Shown here: positions 17,691 through 26,456 of the stretch, one piece after another
How the letters are laid out: each line of letters begins with the position of its first letter
Position numbering within the stretch: the first letter of the stretch is position 1
Assembly (NCBI RefSeq): GCF_021654775.1
Contig: NZ_AP025343.1
Location: forward strand, 682,001 to 746,000
DNA from: Paenibacillus azoreducens
GTDB lineage: Bacteria > Bacillota > Bacilli > Paenibacillales > Paenibacillaceae
Length of the DNA stretch: 64,000 nt
Direction of reading: 5' to 3'
Notes under the pieces: model-generated
Told to the model about the DNA's origin: nothing
The model's input: only the letters and a program-made list of their open reading frames with translations
Databases searched by the model: none
Position numbers and translations under genes: made by a program

Positions 17691-17918
17691 AATTCTTTGG
17701 GGTAAGTATAACGTAAACCGTTTTTTTACGCAATATGCATTTTCTACGAAAAAAATCGGGTGATCGGCAGAAACTCATAAAGCCATGGGCTGACATAGCT
17801 TGCCCGTAACTTTGCGCTGAAGTCTGATACTTTGCTATCTTTTCCGCAGTTGGATACAATGAGAATAAATCGAAGGTGGTAAAAGCTGCCTTAAGTACAG
17901 AGATGGGGAGGAGTAAAA

Positions 17919-18224
17919 ATGGCGATAGCAGAAGTAACGGTTATTCCGATCGGGACGGCAACGACCAGCCTCAGCGCTTATGTGGCCGATATGCAGAAAG
18001 TACTCGCAAACCAGCAAGGAGTCAGTTACCAGTTAACCTCCATGAGCACGATTATTGAGGGGCCGTTGGAGGAGGTTTGGAAAGCTATTTCGGCACTGCA
18101 TGAGGCGCCTTTCCTTTCGGGAGCGCAGCGCGTGTCCACATCTGTAAAAATCGACGACCGGCGCGATAAAGCTTCATCCAGTGCGCAAAAACTTCAGTCG
18201 GTGCAAGAGAAGCTTCATCATTAA
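17919..18224 (+). CDS. Thiamine-binding protein, MTH1187/YkoF-like (YqgV type)
   Basis: A 101-residue protein of the thiamine-binding DUF77 family. The ferredoxin-like core is AEVTVIPIGTATTSLSAYVADMQKVL, then YQLTSMSTIIEGPLEEVWKAISALHEAPF and RVSTSVKIDDRRDK, all typical of MTH1187. Members bind thiamine or hydroxymethylpyrimidine-like ligands and the physiological role is not established. The ATG is preceded by GGGGAGGAG. It lies just ahead of the tRNA-Thr gene, which has its own promoter. Confidence 0.88.
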   Translation: MAIAEVTVIPIGTATTSLSAYVADMQKVLANQQGVSYQLTSMSTIIEGPLEEVWKAISALHEAPFLSGAQRVSTSVKIDDRRDKASSSAQKLQSVQEKLHH

Positions 18225-18247
18225 ACCATCTATATTGATAAAAGGTG

Positions 18248-18275
18248 TTGCATTTTGAAACGAAAGTTGTATAAT
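18248..18275 (+). promoter_or_regulatory. Promoter of tRNA-Thr
   Basis: TTGCAT (18248-18253), 16-base spacer, TATAAT (18270-18275), extended by TTG just before. The tRNA starts 46 bases after the -10 box. Confidence 0.7.
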
Positions 18276-18320
18276 AGTTTTTGTTTCGTTTGATTGTTCA
18301 GACGAAAAACAACTTGCCAA

Positions 18321-18392
18321 GCTGGTGTAGCTCAGGGGTAGAGCAACGCACTCGTAATGCGTAGGTCGGGGGTTCAATTCCCTTCACCAGCA
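18321..18392 (+). tRNA. tRNA-Thr (anticodon CGT)
   Basis: A complete cloverleaf: acceptor GCTGGTG/CACCAGC, D-arm GCTC-AGGGGTA-GAGC, anticodon stem ACGCA/TGCGT with loop CTCGTAA (anticodon CGT, reads ACG), T-arm GGGGGTTCAATTCCC, discriminator A. The 3' CCA is not encoded. Confidence 0.96.
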
Positions 18393-18410
18393 CTCTTATA
18401 AAGCCTGATA

Positions 18411-18449
18411 GGGCGCGGGTTTCCGGATTTCGGAGACTGCGCCTTTTTT
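18411..18449 (+). terminator. Terminator of the tRNA-Thr transcript
   Basis: GGCGCGGGTTTCCG pairs with CGGAGACTGCGCC (small internal mismatches), followed by seven Ts. Confidence 0.75.
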
Positions 18450-18702
18450 GTTTGATCGGCCTGATTGCTAACATTTTTACTAACCTTTACTCGATTAAAG
18501 TGTTTTCTTCGGTAGAAATTCGCGTTTCAGTGATCGAATCATCAATATTTTCAGGGCGGATTAGGGCAAATATCTGAAATAAGCAAGCAAAGACTCCCAA
18601 TCCATTGGTGCAGTGCACATCCCTTAGAATTTATCGGATTAACCAAGGGGGGTTCTAGTGTCTCTTCTAAAGAGTTCAGTTCAAGTTTATGGCAGATCAT
18701 TT

Positions 18703-19038
18703 TTATATTCTTGTAATATTCACATAAGTTCCTTGCTGTTCCCATTCGACTTCATCGCCGATAACCAAAAGGCCGTACTCTGATGATGTAACACCAGCCT
18801 CACGGCGTGATCTATCCTCAAACTCACAAGTTATAAAATATGCATTTTTTATTGGGCTGTCACTTGCGGTCTGAGTTGCAACAACCCTTTTATCGACTAT
18901 TTTACATTGATATCGTTCTATGGGTTGCATAGCATTTCTTCTTTTTTCTCTTCGCTCCTGAATAATAGGGATGCCTATAGCTAGTGATATTATTCCGATA
19001 ATAATTAAAACGCCAATTATGCTACCAAGTCTCTCCAT
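18703..19038 (-). CDS. DUF2500-like membrane-anchored protein
   Basis: A 111-residue protein with one N-terminal membrane helix (SIIGVLIIIGIISLAIGIPII), a basic stop-transfer stretch, and a C-terminal beta-rich domain. The patterns CKIVDKRVVATQT, AYFITCEFEDRSRREAGV and SSEYGLLVIGDEVEWEQQGT resemble DUF2500, a family of unknown function exposed outside the membrane. AAGGAAGGAG lies ahead of the ATG. Base composition is noticeably AT-richer than neighbouring genes. Confidence 0.78.
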   Translation of the reverse strand: MERLGSIIGVLIIIGIISLAIGIPIIQERREKRRNAMQPIERYQCKIVDKRVVATQTASDSPIKNAYFITCEFEDRSRREAGVTSSEYGLLVIGDEVEWEQQGTYVNITRI

Positions 19039-19231
19039 ATAAAATTTTATCTCCTTCCTTAGTAAGCTAAGGGGAATTATATCAAATGTTCATAGAACTA
19101 ACATAATAATTTCCAGATAATATGTGTAATATGGTAAAAATCTTGAAACAAGATAGAAGCGATAACTGAATTAATAGTATATAACTAGACCCTGCTAGCT
19201 ACAAGCGCTGTTCATCCAGGTTTAGCGCGAA

Positions 19232-19276
19232 ATAAACGCAGACCTTATGGCAATATGCCACCTGGTCTGCGTTCTT
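19232..19276 (-). terminator. Terminator of the longer lipoprotein gene
   Basis: AACGCAGACC and GGTCTGCGTT pair, with an inner TGGCA/TGCCA hairpin. On the minus strand it is followed by TTTATTT. Confidence 0.75.
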
Positions 19277-19292
19277 CATGTAGTTCAACAAC

Positions 19293-20450
19293 TTATTTTT
19301 TCTGTACGGTCGACACGATCAATAAAATGCCTTGGTCTGTGCCACCATTGGAGTTGGCGAAAGAAAATATGGTGGTAGGAACACCGCACATTATAACTTC
19401 GTCGTCTTGTAAAATATCGCCTGTGGCCCCCATATATATACCGGTATGGGATTTTTGATTTTTATCCATTACATGAAAGATGGCCATTGGACCGATATTT
19501 TCAATATTTTCTTCCACAATTTCTATAACGGTTCCTTTAACCTGAACCATCTTATCCAGATACGGAGTTATGTTTTTGAAAATATGACGGGAAGTGATGC
19601 TTGCATCCACCAGCGATTTGGCTTTGTTTTTGCTTTCAGCCGTAACGGCAGGGAAAAGATCGCTATGACTCGCTATGTAGTTATAAGTTGCCTCTGACAT
19701 TTCTCCGTCTTTCCCCGCGAAAGCTGGAACAAGCTTTGACATAAAGTCAGCTATTGTCATTTGATCTGAACTGGCTGCTGCCGCGGATGCGTCCGGTGCT
19801 GCTGACTGTGTGGCGGTAGCCGCTGTTTGGGTAACTTTAAAGGAATCGACCATCTTTTGAACCATTTCTTTGCCGCCTTTATCGTAAGATTCTTTGGTGT
19901 AAGAAATGGAGAGGGTGTACATATTGGGGCTTGCAGGTACGATGTATTGAGCTACAACGACTTGAACTCCCGATTGTCCTTGGGTATACTCGCCGATCAG
20001 CACGCCGGAATTATTGGCTTTGTCGTCGTAACTTATTTTTTTGTAATTTTTTATGGCGTCTCCAAAAGCTCCGCTTTCATATTGGGCAACGGTCGCATCC
20101 GCAATTGCTTTAGCCGTCGCATCCGAGTTGTTAGCTGCACCAGTAACGTTAACATTATCCGCAAATGCTGCTTTTGTATCAGGATTGGCATAAGCGGCTT
20201 TAACCAAAGGCTGATTAAGTTTCGCTAAATCTACGGCTTCCCAAGAAGCTGGATATACAAATGAAAACTCTTTAGTTTCGGCCGTTGCCGTTTTTTCTTC
20301 ATCCGATTCCTTCGGAGTGTCCTTCGCCGCTTCCTGGGTTACGGTCGTTTTGCTTTCTTCGGTCGCCGATTTTTTTTTCTCTTTTTCTTTGGAACCGCAT
20401 GCTGTTAGTAGCAAGCATAAAGATAATATAAGTACTATTGATTTTTTCAA
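19293..20450 (-). CDS. Two-domain lipoprotein, long paralogue
   Basis: A 385-residue secreted lipoprotein. Signal peptide with lipobox LLTAC, a Lys/Glu/Thr-rich linker to about residue 60, then a PsbP-like domain (FSFVYPASWEAVDLAKLNQP ... GVLIGEYTQGQSGVQVVVAQYI ... YTLSISYTKESY). A Ser/Ala/Thr linker precedes a C-terminal domain from about residue 245 that contains an OB-like strand set (VQVKGTVIEIVEENIENIGPMAIFHVMD). Start is TTG behind AAGGAATG. The paralogue at 21754-22431 lacks the C-terminal domain. Function unknown; located at the cell surface. Confidence 0.88.
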   Translation of the reverse strand: MKKSIVLILSLCLLLTACGSKEKEKKKSATEESKTTVTQEAAKDTPKESDEEKTATAETKEFSFVYPASWEAVDLAKLNQPLVKAAYANPDTKAAFADNVNVTGAANNSDATAKAIADATVAQYESGAFGDAIKNYKKISYDDKANNSGVLIGEYTQGQSGVQVVVAQYIVPASPNMYTLSISYTKESYDKGGKEMVQKMVDSFKVTQTAATATQSAAPDASAAAASSDQMTIADFMSKLVPAFAGKDGEMSEATYNYIASHSDLFPAVTAESKNKAKSLVDASITSRHIFKNITPYLDKMVQVKGTVIEIVEENIENIGPMAIFHVMDKNQKSHTGIYMGATGDILQDDEVIMCGVPTTIFSFANSNGGTDQGILLIVSTVQKK

Positions 20451-20843
20451 CTTTATTCATTCCTTTTTACGATTGCCCATCGGCTGGGGGATTTGCTCCG
20501 TTCATCATGCATGACAAACCTGGGTGCTGCTATTTTGCTTTTTGTGGTCCCCCCTCTACATGGTGTTTTCGGATTGATATGGCTGAAAAACCGAAGTGAA
20601 GATGAGGTATGCTGCTTTTTTTACCAGGTTCTATTTTTTACGAAAGTTTTTAGTTGTTGGTTTCACCAAAAAAGTTACCGATCCCCATCAATGGTTATTA
20701 TTGTAACATGAAATCGGGAATAACGACTTTTATCCCTACTGAGTTTCGGGGAATCGTGCGGAATTTGGCGAGTTTTGCTGGCGGAAACCTATGCTTTCTC
20801 CTATACTAGGGAACTGTTAGAGAAAAACAGCAGGAGGGAAATC

Positions 20844-21431
20844 ATGAAAGACATTAAACGTATTTGCGTCTATTCCGGTTCCAATCCGGGAAACCATGCC
20901 GAATATGAAGAAGCGGCGGTTCGATTGGGCGAGGTGCTTGCGGCGCGCGGCATCGATCTGGTGTACGGCGGAGCCAGCGTCGGCCTGATGGGGCGTGTGG
21001 CGAACCAGGTGATGTCTAGGGGAGGAAAGGCCATCGGCGTCATGCCAACCGGACTGTTCCGTGGTGAAGTCGCCCATACCCGCTTGTCTGAGTTCCATGA
21101 AGTAGCGAGCATGCATGAGCGTAAGAAGATGATGGCCGACTTATCGGACGCGTTTATCAGCATGCCAGGCGGCCTTGGTACATATGATGAGCTTTTTGAA
21201 GCAGCCTGCTGGTCGCAAATAGGGGTTCACAACAAGCCGATCGGCTTGCTGAACGTGCGCGGATTTTATAATCCGCTGATGGCCATGCTGGAGCATACGG
21301 TAAAAGAAGGTTTTATGCGCGAGGAAAATCTTGAGCTGCTGATCGTCGAATCCGACCCGGAAATTCTTGTGGAACGGCTCCTGCATTACGTCCCTGTCCA
21401 GCAAGGGCAGAAATGGGTCGAGCTGACCTAA
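20844..21431 (+). CDS. LOG family protein (second copy)
   Basis: LOG-type nucleotide phosphoribohydrolase homologue, 195 residues. VYGGASVGLMGRVA and the signature PGGLGTYDELFEA are intact. The start is the ATG at 20844 behind AGGAGGGAA; the longer upstream frame is not supported. It shares the fold and about the same length with the protein at 912-1496 but is clearly diverged, so the two are ancient paralogues. It sits between the two copies of the duplicated lipoprotein block and is transcribed the opposite way. Confidence 0.9.
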   Translation: MKDIKRICVYSGSNPGNHAEYEEAAVRLGEVLAARGIDLVYGGASVGLMGRVANQVMSRGGKAIGVMPTGLFRGEVAHTRLSEFHEVASMHERKKMMADLSDAFISMPGGLGTYDELFEAACWSQIGVHNKPIGLLNVRGFYNPLMAMLEHTVKEGFMREENLELLIVESDPEILVERLLHYVPVQQGQKWVELT

Positions 21432-21488
21432 GCGAGCCAAGTAAGTTCACGAAAACGCGGTTAAATCGATTATATGAGGATATTTAAA

Positions 21489-21527
21489 AAAGCAGGCCCA
21501 ATGGCAGTAAACTGCCTGGGTCTGCTT
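21489..21527 (-). terminator. Terminator of the short lipoprotein gene
   Basis: AAGCAGGCCCA and TGGGTCTGCTT pair, with an inner GGCAG/CTGCC hairpin; followed on the minus strand by TTTTTT. Confidence 0.8.
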
Positions 21528-21540
21528 GTCGATCAACTGC

Positions 21541-21650
21541 TCATGTATCCACCAGCGATGATTTAGCTTTGTTTTGCTTTCTGCCGATATGGCAGGGAAT
21601 GGACGCTATGACTCGCTATGTAATAATAAGCTGTTTATGTCATTTATCTG
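21541..21650 (-). pseudogene. Relic of the lipoprotein C-terminal domain
   Basis: The DNA from ATGTATCCACCAGCGATG through ATGACTCGCTATGTA matches the interior of the long lipoprotein gene at about 19603-19705, but it carries small deletions and lies outside any open frame. It marks where the second copy lost its C-terminal domain. Confidence 0.7.
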
Positions 21651-21753
21651 TCATATTTTAGAACAAGCGCTGCCATGCATCGGCCAGAATCTATCAGCTC
21701 ATTAATGCTGTCATGGTTTTACAAATGTCGAGCGTTGATTGTGCGCCGGTACA

Positions 21754-22431
21754 TTACTTCTTGTTTACTGTAAAGGAGTCGAGCATCTTTTGAGCCATTT
21801 CTTTGCCGCCGTTATCGTAAGATTCTTTGGTGTAAGAAATGGAAAGGGTATACATATTAGGGCTTCCAGTTATGATGTATTGAGTTAATACGACCTTAAT
21901 TCCCGATTGCCCTTGGGTATACTCGCCGATCAGCACGCCGGAATTTTTGTCTTTGTCGTCATAGCTTATTTTTTTGAAATCTTTCATGGCGTCCCCTAAA
22001 GCTCCGCTTTCATATTGGGTAACAGTCAAATCCGCAATTGCTTTAGCCGTCACACCCGAGTTGCCAGGCGCAGAAGTGACATTGACATTATCCGCAAACG
22101 CTACTTTCGGAGCAGGATCGGCATAAGCCGCTTTGATCATGGGCTGGTTCAATTCCGACAAATCATAAGCTTGCCAGGATTCCGGGTATTCGAAGGAAAA
22201 TCCTTCGGCTTCTGCCTTTTTGGTTTTTAAATCATCCGATGGTTTAGCGGCATCTTTCGAAGCATCATCTTTTGAAGTCTCTTTCGGAGTCTCCTTCGTG
22301 GTTTCCTTCGGCGCTTCTTGGGTTACGGTAGTCTTGCTTTCTTCTGCCGTTTTTTCTTTGTCCTTCTCTTTGGAACCACAAGCGGTTAATAGCAGGCATA
22401 AAGACAATATCAGTACAATCGATTTTTTCAA
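21754..22431 (-). CDS. PsbP-like lipoprotein, short paralogue
   Basis: A 225-residue lipoprotein nearly identical at the signal peptide to its paralogue (lipobox LLTAC). A longer Lys/Glu/Thr/Pro linker follows, then the PsbP-like domain (FSFEYPESWQAYDLSELNQP ... GVLIGEYTQGQSGIKVVLTQYI ... YTLSISYTKESYDNGGKE). It ends with TVNKK where the long form continues, and remnants of the missing domain lie downstream. TTG start behind AAGGAATG. Function unknown; surface-anchored. Confidence 0.87.
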   Translation of the reverse strand: MKKSIVLILSLCLLLTACGSKEKDKEKTAEESKTTVTQEAPKETTKETPKETSKDDASKDAAKPSDDLKTKKAEAEGFSFEYPESWQAYDLSELNQPMIKAAYADPAPKVAFADNVNVTSAPGNSGVTAKAIADLTVTQYESGALGDAMKDFKKISYDDKDKNSGVLIGEYTQGQSGIKVVLTQYIITGSPNMYTLSISYTKESYDNGGKEMAQKMLDSFTVNKK

Positions 22432-22833
22432 CTTCGTTCATTCCTTTTTACGATTACCCATCGGCTGGGGGATTGGCTTTATTCATCATGTCTAAAAAGC
22501 TTGGTACTAGCGGGTGCCGCTCCTTTGTTCTCTTTATAATAAACCTCCCTTTTCCTTGGAATGCCCAATTGATTCTGCACTAAGCAGAAGCGAAGATCAG
22601 GTCTATCTTTATTATCGGATTTCCACTTCCATTTACAAAGATTTAAGTAGATAGTTTCACCAAAAAAGTTACCTGTCTCCACCAATGGTTTATTGTAACA
22701 TAATTTTTAATGAATTCCGACGCTTTTATTTCTTTATCAGGTTTCTTGGCCTGTCCATTAGGTGTAAATAAGAAGTAGAAGGATGGGGAATAATTTCTGA
22801 AGGGCGGCAAGCCAATTTTTGGAGGTGGAAACG

Positions 22834-23046
22834 GTGGGCGAAAACAGCATTACGATTCATTTTATCGGCGGGGAATCGCTTAATATCATTTCAGGCGATA
22901 TTCCGGGAATCATCCAAAAGCTGAAGAGCGAGGAATGGGTCGTTATCAACGAACATCATGTGAAAACATCAAGCATTTCCTTTTTCAGCGTATATGAGCC
23001 AGGTTACGACAAGAAAAGCGAGAAGAAGGCACCGTTAACCCGCTGA
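22834..23046 (+). CDS. Small hypothetical protein, 70 residues
   Basis: GTG start at 22834, six bases after GGAGGTGG; the TTG further upstream would overlap that site. The sequence begins with beta-strand-like segments (ENSITIHFIGGESLNIISGDI) followed by a helix and a strand (EEWVVINEHHVKTSSISFFSVYE) and a Lys-rich tail. No family recognised. It has its own terminator downstream, which supports a real gene. Confidence 0.7.
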   Translation: MGENSITIHFIGGESLNIISGDIPGIIQKLKSEEWVVINEHHVKTSSISFFSVYEPGYDKKSEKKAPLTR

Positions 23047-23099
23047 AAATTTGGGGGCGGATGCCAACAGCATTTCCCGGAAAACGGCGGTTGCAGGAT

Positions 23100-23135
23100 C
23101 AAAACGCAGTTCAAGGCTGGTGGACTGCGTTTTTG
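23100..23135 (+). terminator. Rho-independent terminator
   Basis: AAAACGCAGT and ACTGCGTTTTT form a perfect 10-bp stem. Confidence 0.85.
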
Positions 23136-23164
23136 TTATGCGCTAAAATTGTCTTATTTTTCAT

Positions 23165-23194
23165 TTGCCAAAATGGGATGTTTTGAGTTATAAT
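23165..23194 (+). promoter_or_regulatory. Predicted promoter
   Basis: TTGCCA at 23165 and TATAAT at 23189-23194, 18-base spacer; about 40 bases ahead of the YolD-like gene. Confidence 0.55.
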
Positions 23195-23234
23195 AGGAAC
23201 ACTTGTTCTTATAAGTAATCAGGAGATGATATTT

Positions 23235-23525
23235 TTGAGCAAACCGAATCAATCTGTTTTGATTGCCCCGGACCGGGACTTCAAGGGAACGCCTGCCACA
23301 GAGAACAACATAGAAAATTCCGAATGGCGGAAAGTGGAGCAAGTGCTTACGCGTTCGCTCGAAGAGCATGTGAAAATCTGCTTGACCGTGAATAAGCCGC
23401 ATGGAACCAGCGATTTAAAGGGGTTCGTGACAGTTATTAATACATATTTGAGAGAAATCAAATTGCGTGAAGAAGACGACTGGCAGTGGATCAGATTTGA
23501 GGATATTCGATCAGCGCAAATTTAA
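23235..23525 (+). CDS. YolD-like family protein
   Basis: A 96-residue small protein. The C-terminal pattern GFVTVINTYLREIKLREEDDWQWIRFEDIRSAQI matches the YolD-like family, whose core is a short beta-barrel ending in a WIRFEDI motif. Family members are often near lesion-bypass polymerase genes, but none is present here. TTG at 23235 is preferred because AGGAG is nine bases before it; the ATG at 23226 is too close. The role is unknown. Confidence 0.78.
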   Translation: MSKPNQSVLIAPDRDFKGTPATENNIENSEWRKVEQVLTRSLEEHVKICLTVNKPHGTSDLKGFVTVINTYLREIKLREEDDWQWIRFEDIRSAQI

Positions 23526-23668
23526 TAGTTTCGGTTAAATTCCCTGTAAGCTTCCCCCGACTAAGGTCCAGTACGAAACCGGTCTGCGGTTTGTTGTTGC
23601 TGCTGCTTTCAAATCCGTATAATGGGTACCATATATAACCAGGTTGATTTGATAGAGGGGGAGACAAG

Positions 23669-24586
23669 GTGAAATCATTTAGGCGGTTCGGAGCCGTGGC
23701 ATTACTTTCAACAGTGTTTCTGGCGGGGTGCGGCGAAGTGGATGAAGCCATGCAAAATATCAAGGAAGAAGCGGTGCAAACGGCTGACGAATTCGTGCAG
23801 GCTGCCAAGGACGAAGGTAATGTTGCGGTCAGGGCGGCGGATCATTTGGCCACCGACACCACAAACAAGGTGAAGGACAATATAAGAAAAAAGGGCAAGC
23901 AGTTAAACCTGACCGCCCAGCGCGAGGTTGGCGCCGATACCATGCTCTATATTGATCATAAGGTCGGTGACATCAAGCTTGTGCCCGGGAAAGGGCAAAC
24001 ATTGTCCGTCAAGACAACGATCTGGGCGAAGGATGATAAGGCGTACAGCAGAATCGAGAAGGAAGCCGAGACTTCTTTTGTGTCCGCAAACGGTAAGCTG
24101 ATGATCGTCACCAGCCCGAAAGGGGAGCCAGATACAAACCTATGGGATTGGTCCAACTCCAAGTACGGTACCTCCAATTTCATGATCGATTATGAGGTGG
24201 AAGTCCCTGCGGCAATGACCGGTTTTGAAATCACCAATAATGTTGGCGGAATTCAGATCGATAATCTCAAGGGAGTATATCTGGTCAATAATGATGTGGG
24301 AGAGACCGTGATTAGCCACGCTTATATCCAAGGGGAATCCCGAATTGGATCGGGTGCGGGCAGATTGCAGCTCGACATCAGCGGGATCGCCGAGGACGGA
24401 AGTCTTAAGGCTAAAACCGATGTGGGCAGCATCGATGCCAATTTCGAAGGTTCAATCAAATATACCTTGGATGCCGATAGTGATATTGGGCCTATTTCCG
24501 GCGCCGCTAAAGGAAAACAAGACGTTAACGGAGGAGGCCCGCTGGTTACTCTTTCTTCCTCGGTAGGATCTATTACCGTAAGGTAG
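23669..24586 (+). CDS. Lipoprotein with C-terminal DUF4097-like beta-helix
   Basis: A 305-residue lipoprotein. Signal peptide and lipobox FLAGC, a helical region of charged repeats (residues about 25-80, EEAVQTADEFVQAAKDEG), then a repetitive beta domain of the adhesin-like DUF4097 type, with short strands such as VGDIKLVPGKG, VGGIQIDNLKG and VGSIDANFEG. Start is GTG behind GAGGGGGAGAC. DUF4097 proteins are common in Bacillota envelopes and often associated with stress regulators, but function is not known. A clear terminator follows. Confidence 0.85.
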   Translation: MKSFRRFGAVALLSTVFLAGCGEVDEAMQNIKEEAVQTADEFVQAAKDEGNVAVRAADHLATDTTNKVKDNIRKKGKQLNLTAQREVGADTMLYIDHKVGDIKLVPGKGQTLSVKTTIWAKDDKAYSRIEKEAETSFVSANGKLMIVTSPKGEPDTNLWDWSNSKYGTSNFMIDYEVEVPAAMTGFEITNNVGGIQIDNLKGVYLVNNDVGETVISHAYIQGESRIGSGAGRLQLDISGIAEDGSLKAKTDVGSIDANFEGSIKYTLDADSDIGPISGAAKGKQDVNGGGPLVTLSSSVGSITVR

Positions 24587-24658
24587 ACGCGGGGGTTTTG
24601 ATGACGATACTTCGGTATTGATCGCGTTTATCCCGTAAGGGAGTTCATTTCATAGATA

Positions 24659-24699
24659 GCAAAAAGCCTGCGTCTCAGTGAGACTGCAGGCTTTTTGCC
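24659..24699 (+). terminator. Rho-independent terminator
   Basis: GCAAAAAGCCTGC and GCAGGCTTTTTGC with inner GTCTC/GAGAC; works in both directions. Confidence 0.88.
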
Positions 24700-24828
24700 A
24701 AGTAAGGGGAATGATGGGTGAAGAGTGAGGCTGGCGGAAAACGAAGATTTGATCTTCGTTTCTAGTAATATATTCAGAATGCAACGGATGTTTCGTGATA
24801 GAATAAGAGGTTAAAATGCTCATTTTTA

Positions 24829-25389
24829 CTAACCTAGTGAGGTTTCCAGCTGTATTTTCTCAAACAGACTGAACTCGCCGCTGGCGGATGGGCCTTTATA
24901 AGTAAAGCCTGCACCGCTATACAAACGGTTCAGGGCAGGTTCGGACGCAATGCAATCAAGACGGATTCGGTCTTTGCCGGGGAAACGAACGTCTTGCTGA
25001 GCCCAATGCAGAATCGCATTTCCAAGCTGCTTGCCTTGAAAATCGCGGTTGATGCATAGCCGGTGCAAGTAAACGGATGATTCATGCCCTTCATCGCCCC
25101 AGAGCGAACGGTCCCAATTGCTGGCATGCTGCTGCAGAATGGCCATGCCGGCGATGATCCCATCCTGCTTGAATATAAATACTTCGCCGCGCCCAATCGC
25201 ATCTTCCATTCCGTGCCGGTCTTCCCCGGCAAGAAGTTCATGCCATTGCTTGGAGCCTTTGCTTTGCAGCCAGGCAGCGGTTTGAACCATCAGATTCTTC
25301 ACGGCTTCCCTATCATCAGGTCCTGCTTGCCCTGCTACGATCCCCGGCAAGACCTCCCGCCTAAGAATGCTACATTTCACTTTATCCAT
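24829..25389 (-). CDS. GNAT family N-acetyltransferase
   Basis: A 186-residue acetyl-CoA-dependent acetyltransferase. The segment AGMAILQQHASNWDRSLWG is strand 4, and VYLHRLCINRDFQGKQLGNAILHWAQQ holds the acetyl-CoA pyrophosphate loop (the Q/R-x-x-G-x-G/A equivalent is QGKQLGNA). CIASEPALNRLYSGAGFTYKG is the late motif. The first Gly of the loop is present and the second is replaced by Asn. Substrate unknown. AGGAGGAGC precedes the ATG. Confidence 0.88.
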   Translation of the reverse strand: MDKVKCSILRREVLPGIVAGQAGPDDREAVKNLMVQTAAWLQSKGSKQWHELLAGEDRHGMEDAIGRGEVFIFKQDGIIAGMAILQQHASNWDRSLWGDEGHESSVYLHRLCINRDFQGKQLGNAILHWAQQDVRFPGKDRIRLDCIASEPALNRLYSGAGFTYKGPSASGEFSLFEKIQLETSLG

Positions 25390-25644
25390 ATCGGTATATG
25401 CTCCTCCTTGGCTTGTATGATCCTATTTTAAAAAGAGGACCGACTATACGCAAGCAACCTGCCGAAGCTTGAAATCAGGCTTGTCCGCCTTAAGAGGCAA
25501 GGTATGGTCGTACAGGCCGTCTGATGCCAAGCGGCATTTAATAGAATATAAAGCTATTGCGGCAGATCAATTCGTCGGCTGAAGTCGAAGGGATTCGGAT
25601 GCAGCCGGGATTTGAGCTAAGCGGGAAAGGTGGTGAAGGACAGA

Positions 25645-26367
25645 TTGAAAAAGGCCGATTTTATATCCAAAATGATCCCGCTTGCCGTAGCCGATCAGCT
25701 GAAAACGGGGGTTCCGGCTTCGCTTACGATCGCTCAGGCGGCGCTTGAATCGTCATGGGGCGGGAGCGGTCTCACCGCCAAAGCCAATAATTTGTTCGGC
25801 ATCAAGGGCGATGGCCCGGCCGGAAGTATTCGTATGCAAACCTCGGAATATATCAAAGGCACAATGGTACAGATTTATGCTTATTTCCGGATGTATCACA
25901 GCTGGGAAGAATCGATCCAGGATCACTCCCGGTTGATTGTTAACGGTGTGGCCGGTGATCGGAGATATGCGGGAGCTCTGAATACGGACGGCAAAACGGC
26001 AGCCAAAGCCGTGGCCAAAGCCGGTTATGCAACCGATCCGCAATATGCCGATAAGCTGATTCTCATCATGGATCAGTACAGTTTGTATCAATATGACAGC
26101 ATGACGGGAGGAGAGGAACCCATGACCAAAGAAGAGAAAGCGGCATTTGAAGCGCTGCAGCAGACGGTAAAGCAGCAGGCGGAATGGATGAAGCAGCAGG
26201 AGGGTCTGCTGAATATGCCATGTCCGGTTTGGGCGCAGGATGCGTTTGAGTTCTACAAGCCGTATATTGCGGATAATAAAGGCAGTTATGATTTTTGGCG
26301 GCAGCTCGTGATCCAGTACCGGCGCGAAAAAGGAATAAGGGTCAGCAATGCCGGCGGCTTCATTTAG
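25645..26367 (+). CDS. Glucosaminidase-type peptidoglycan hydrolase
   Basis: About 240 residues. The N-terminal 150 residues form a mannosyl-glycoprotein endo-beta-N-acetylglucosaminidase (GH73) domain. The catalytic Glu is probably in TIAQAALESSWGGSGLTAKANNLFGIKGDG, and YHSWEESIQDHSRLI and YATDPQYADKLILIMDQY follow as usual. A helical linker leads to a C-terminal module (CPVWAQDAFEFYKPY ... GSYDFWRQLVIQYRR) of a type seen in phage endolysins. No signal peptide, so export would need a holin or another route. AAAGGTGGTGA precedes the TTG at 25645; GTG 25630 overlaps that site. It may derive from a prophage. Confidence 0.85.
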   Translation: MKKADFISKMIPLAVADQLKTGVPASLTIAQAALESSWGGSGLTAKANNLFGIKGDGPAGSIRMQTSEYIKGTMVQIYAYFRMYHSWEESIQDHSRLIVNGVAGDRRYAGALNTDGKTAAKAVAKAGYATDPQYADKLILIMDQYSLYQYDSMTGGEEPMTKEEKAAFEALQQTVKQQAEWMKQQEGLLNMPCPVWAQDAFEFYKPYIADNKGSYDFWRQLVIQYRREKGIRVSNAGGFI

Positions 26368-26395
26368 ACATTTTCCGGGCCGATCCCCAAAAGGA

Positions 26396-26437
26396 AAAAT
26401 CCCTGGGAGAGTTTGCACTCAAGCAGGGATTTTTTTG
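26396..26437 (+). terminator. Rho-independent terminator
   Basis: AAAAATCCCTG and CAGGGATTTTTTT around a 20-base loop. Confidence 0.85.
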
Positions 26438-26456
26438 AAGTTCGGAAAATAAAATA

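Larger units (their letters stand above)
19232..20735. repeat. Duplicated block, left copy
   Basis: Terminator, lipoprotein gene and about 285 bp of upstream DNA that also occur at 21489-22728. The shared upstream part includes CCCATCGGCTGGGGGATT and GTTTCACCAAAAAAGTTACC. The 393-base gap between this lipoprotein gene and the next LOG gene holds only this upstream region. Confidence 0.8.
21489..22728. repeat. Duplicated block, right copy (internally shortened)
   Basis: Second copy of the block at 19232-20735. The terminator, the N-terminal part of the lipoprotein gene and the upstream region are kept. Most of the C-terminal domain is lost, with a decayed piece at 21541-21650. Confidence 0.8.
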
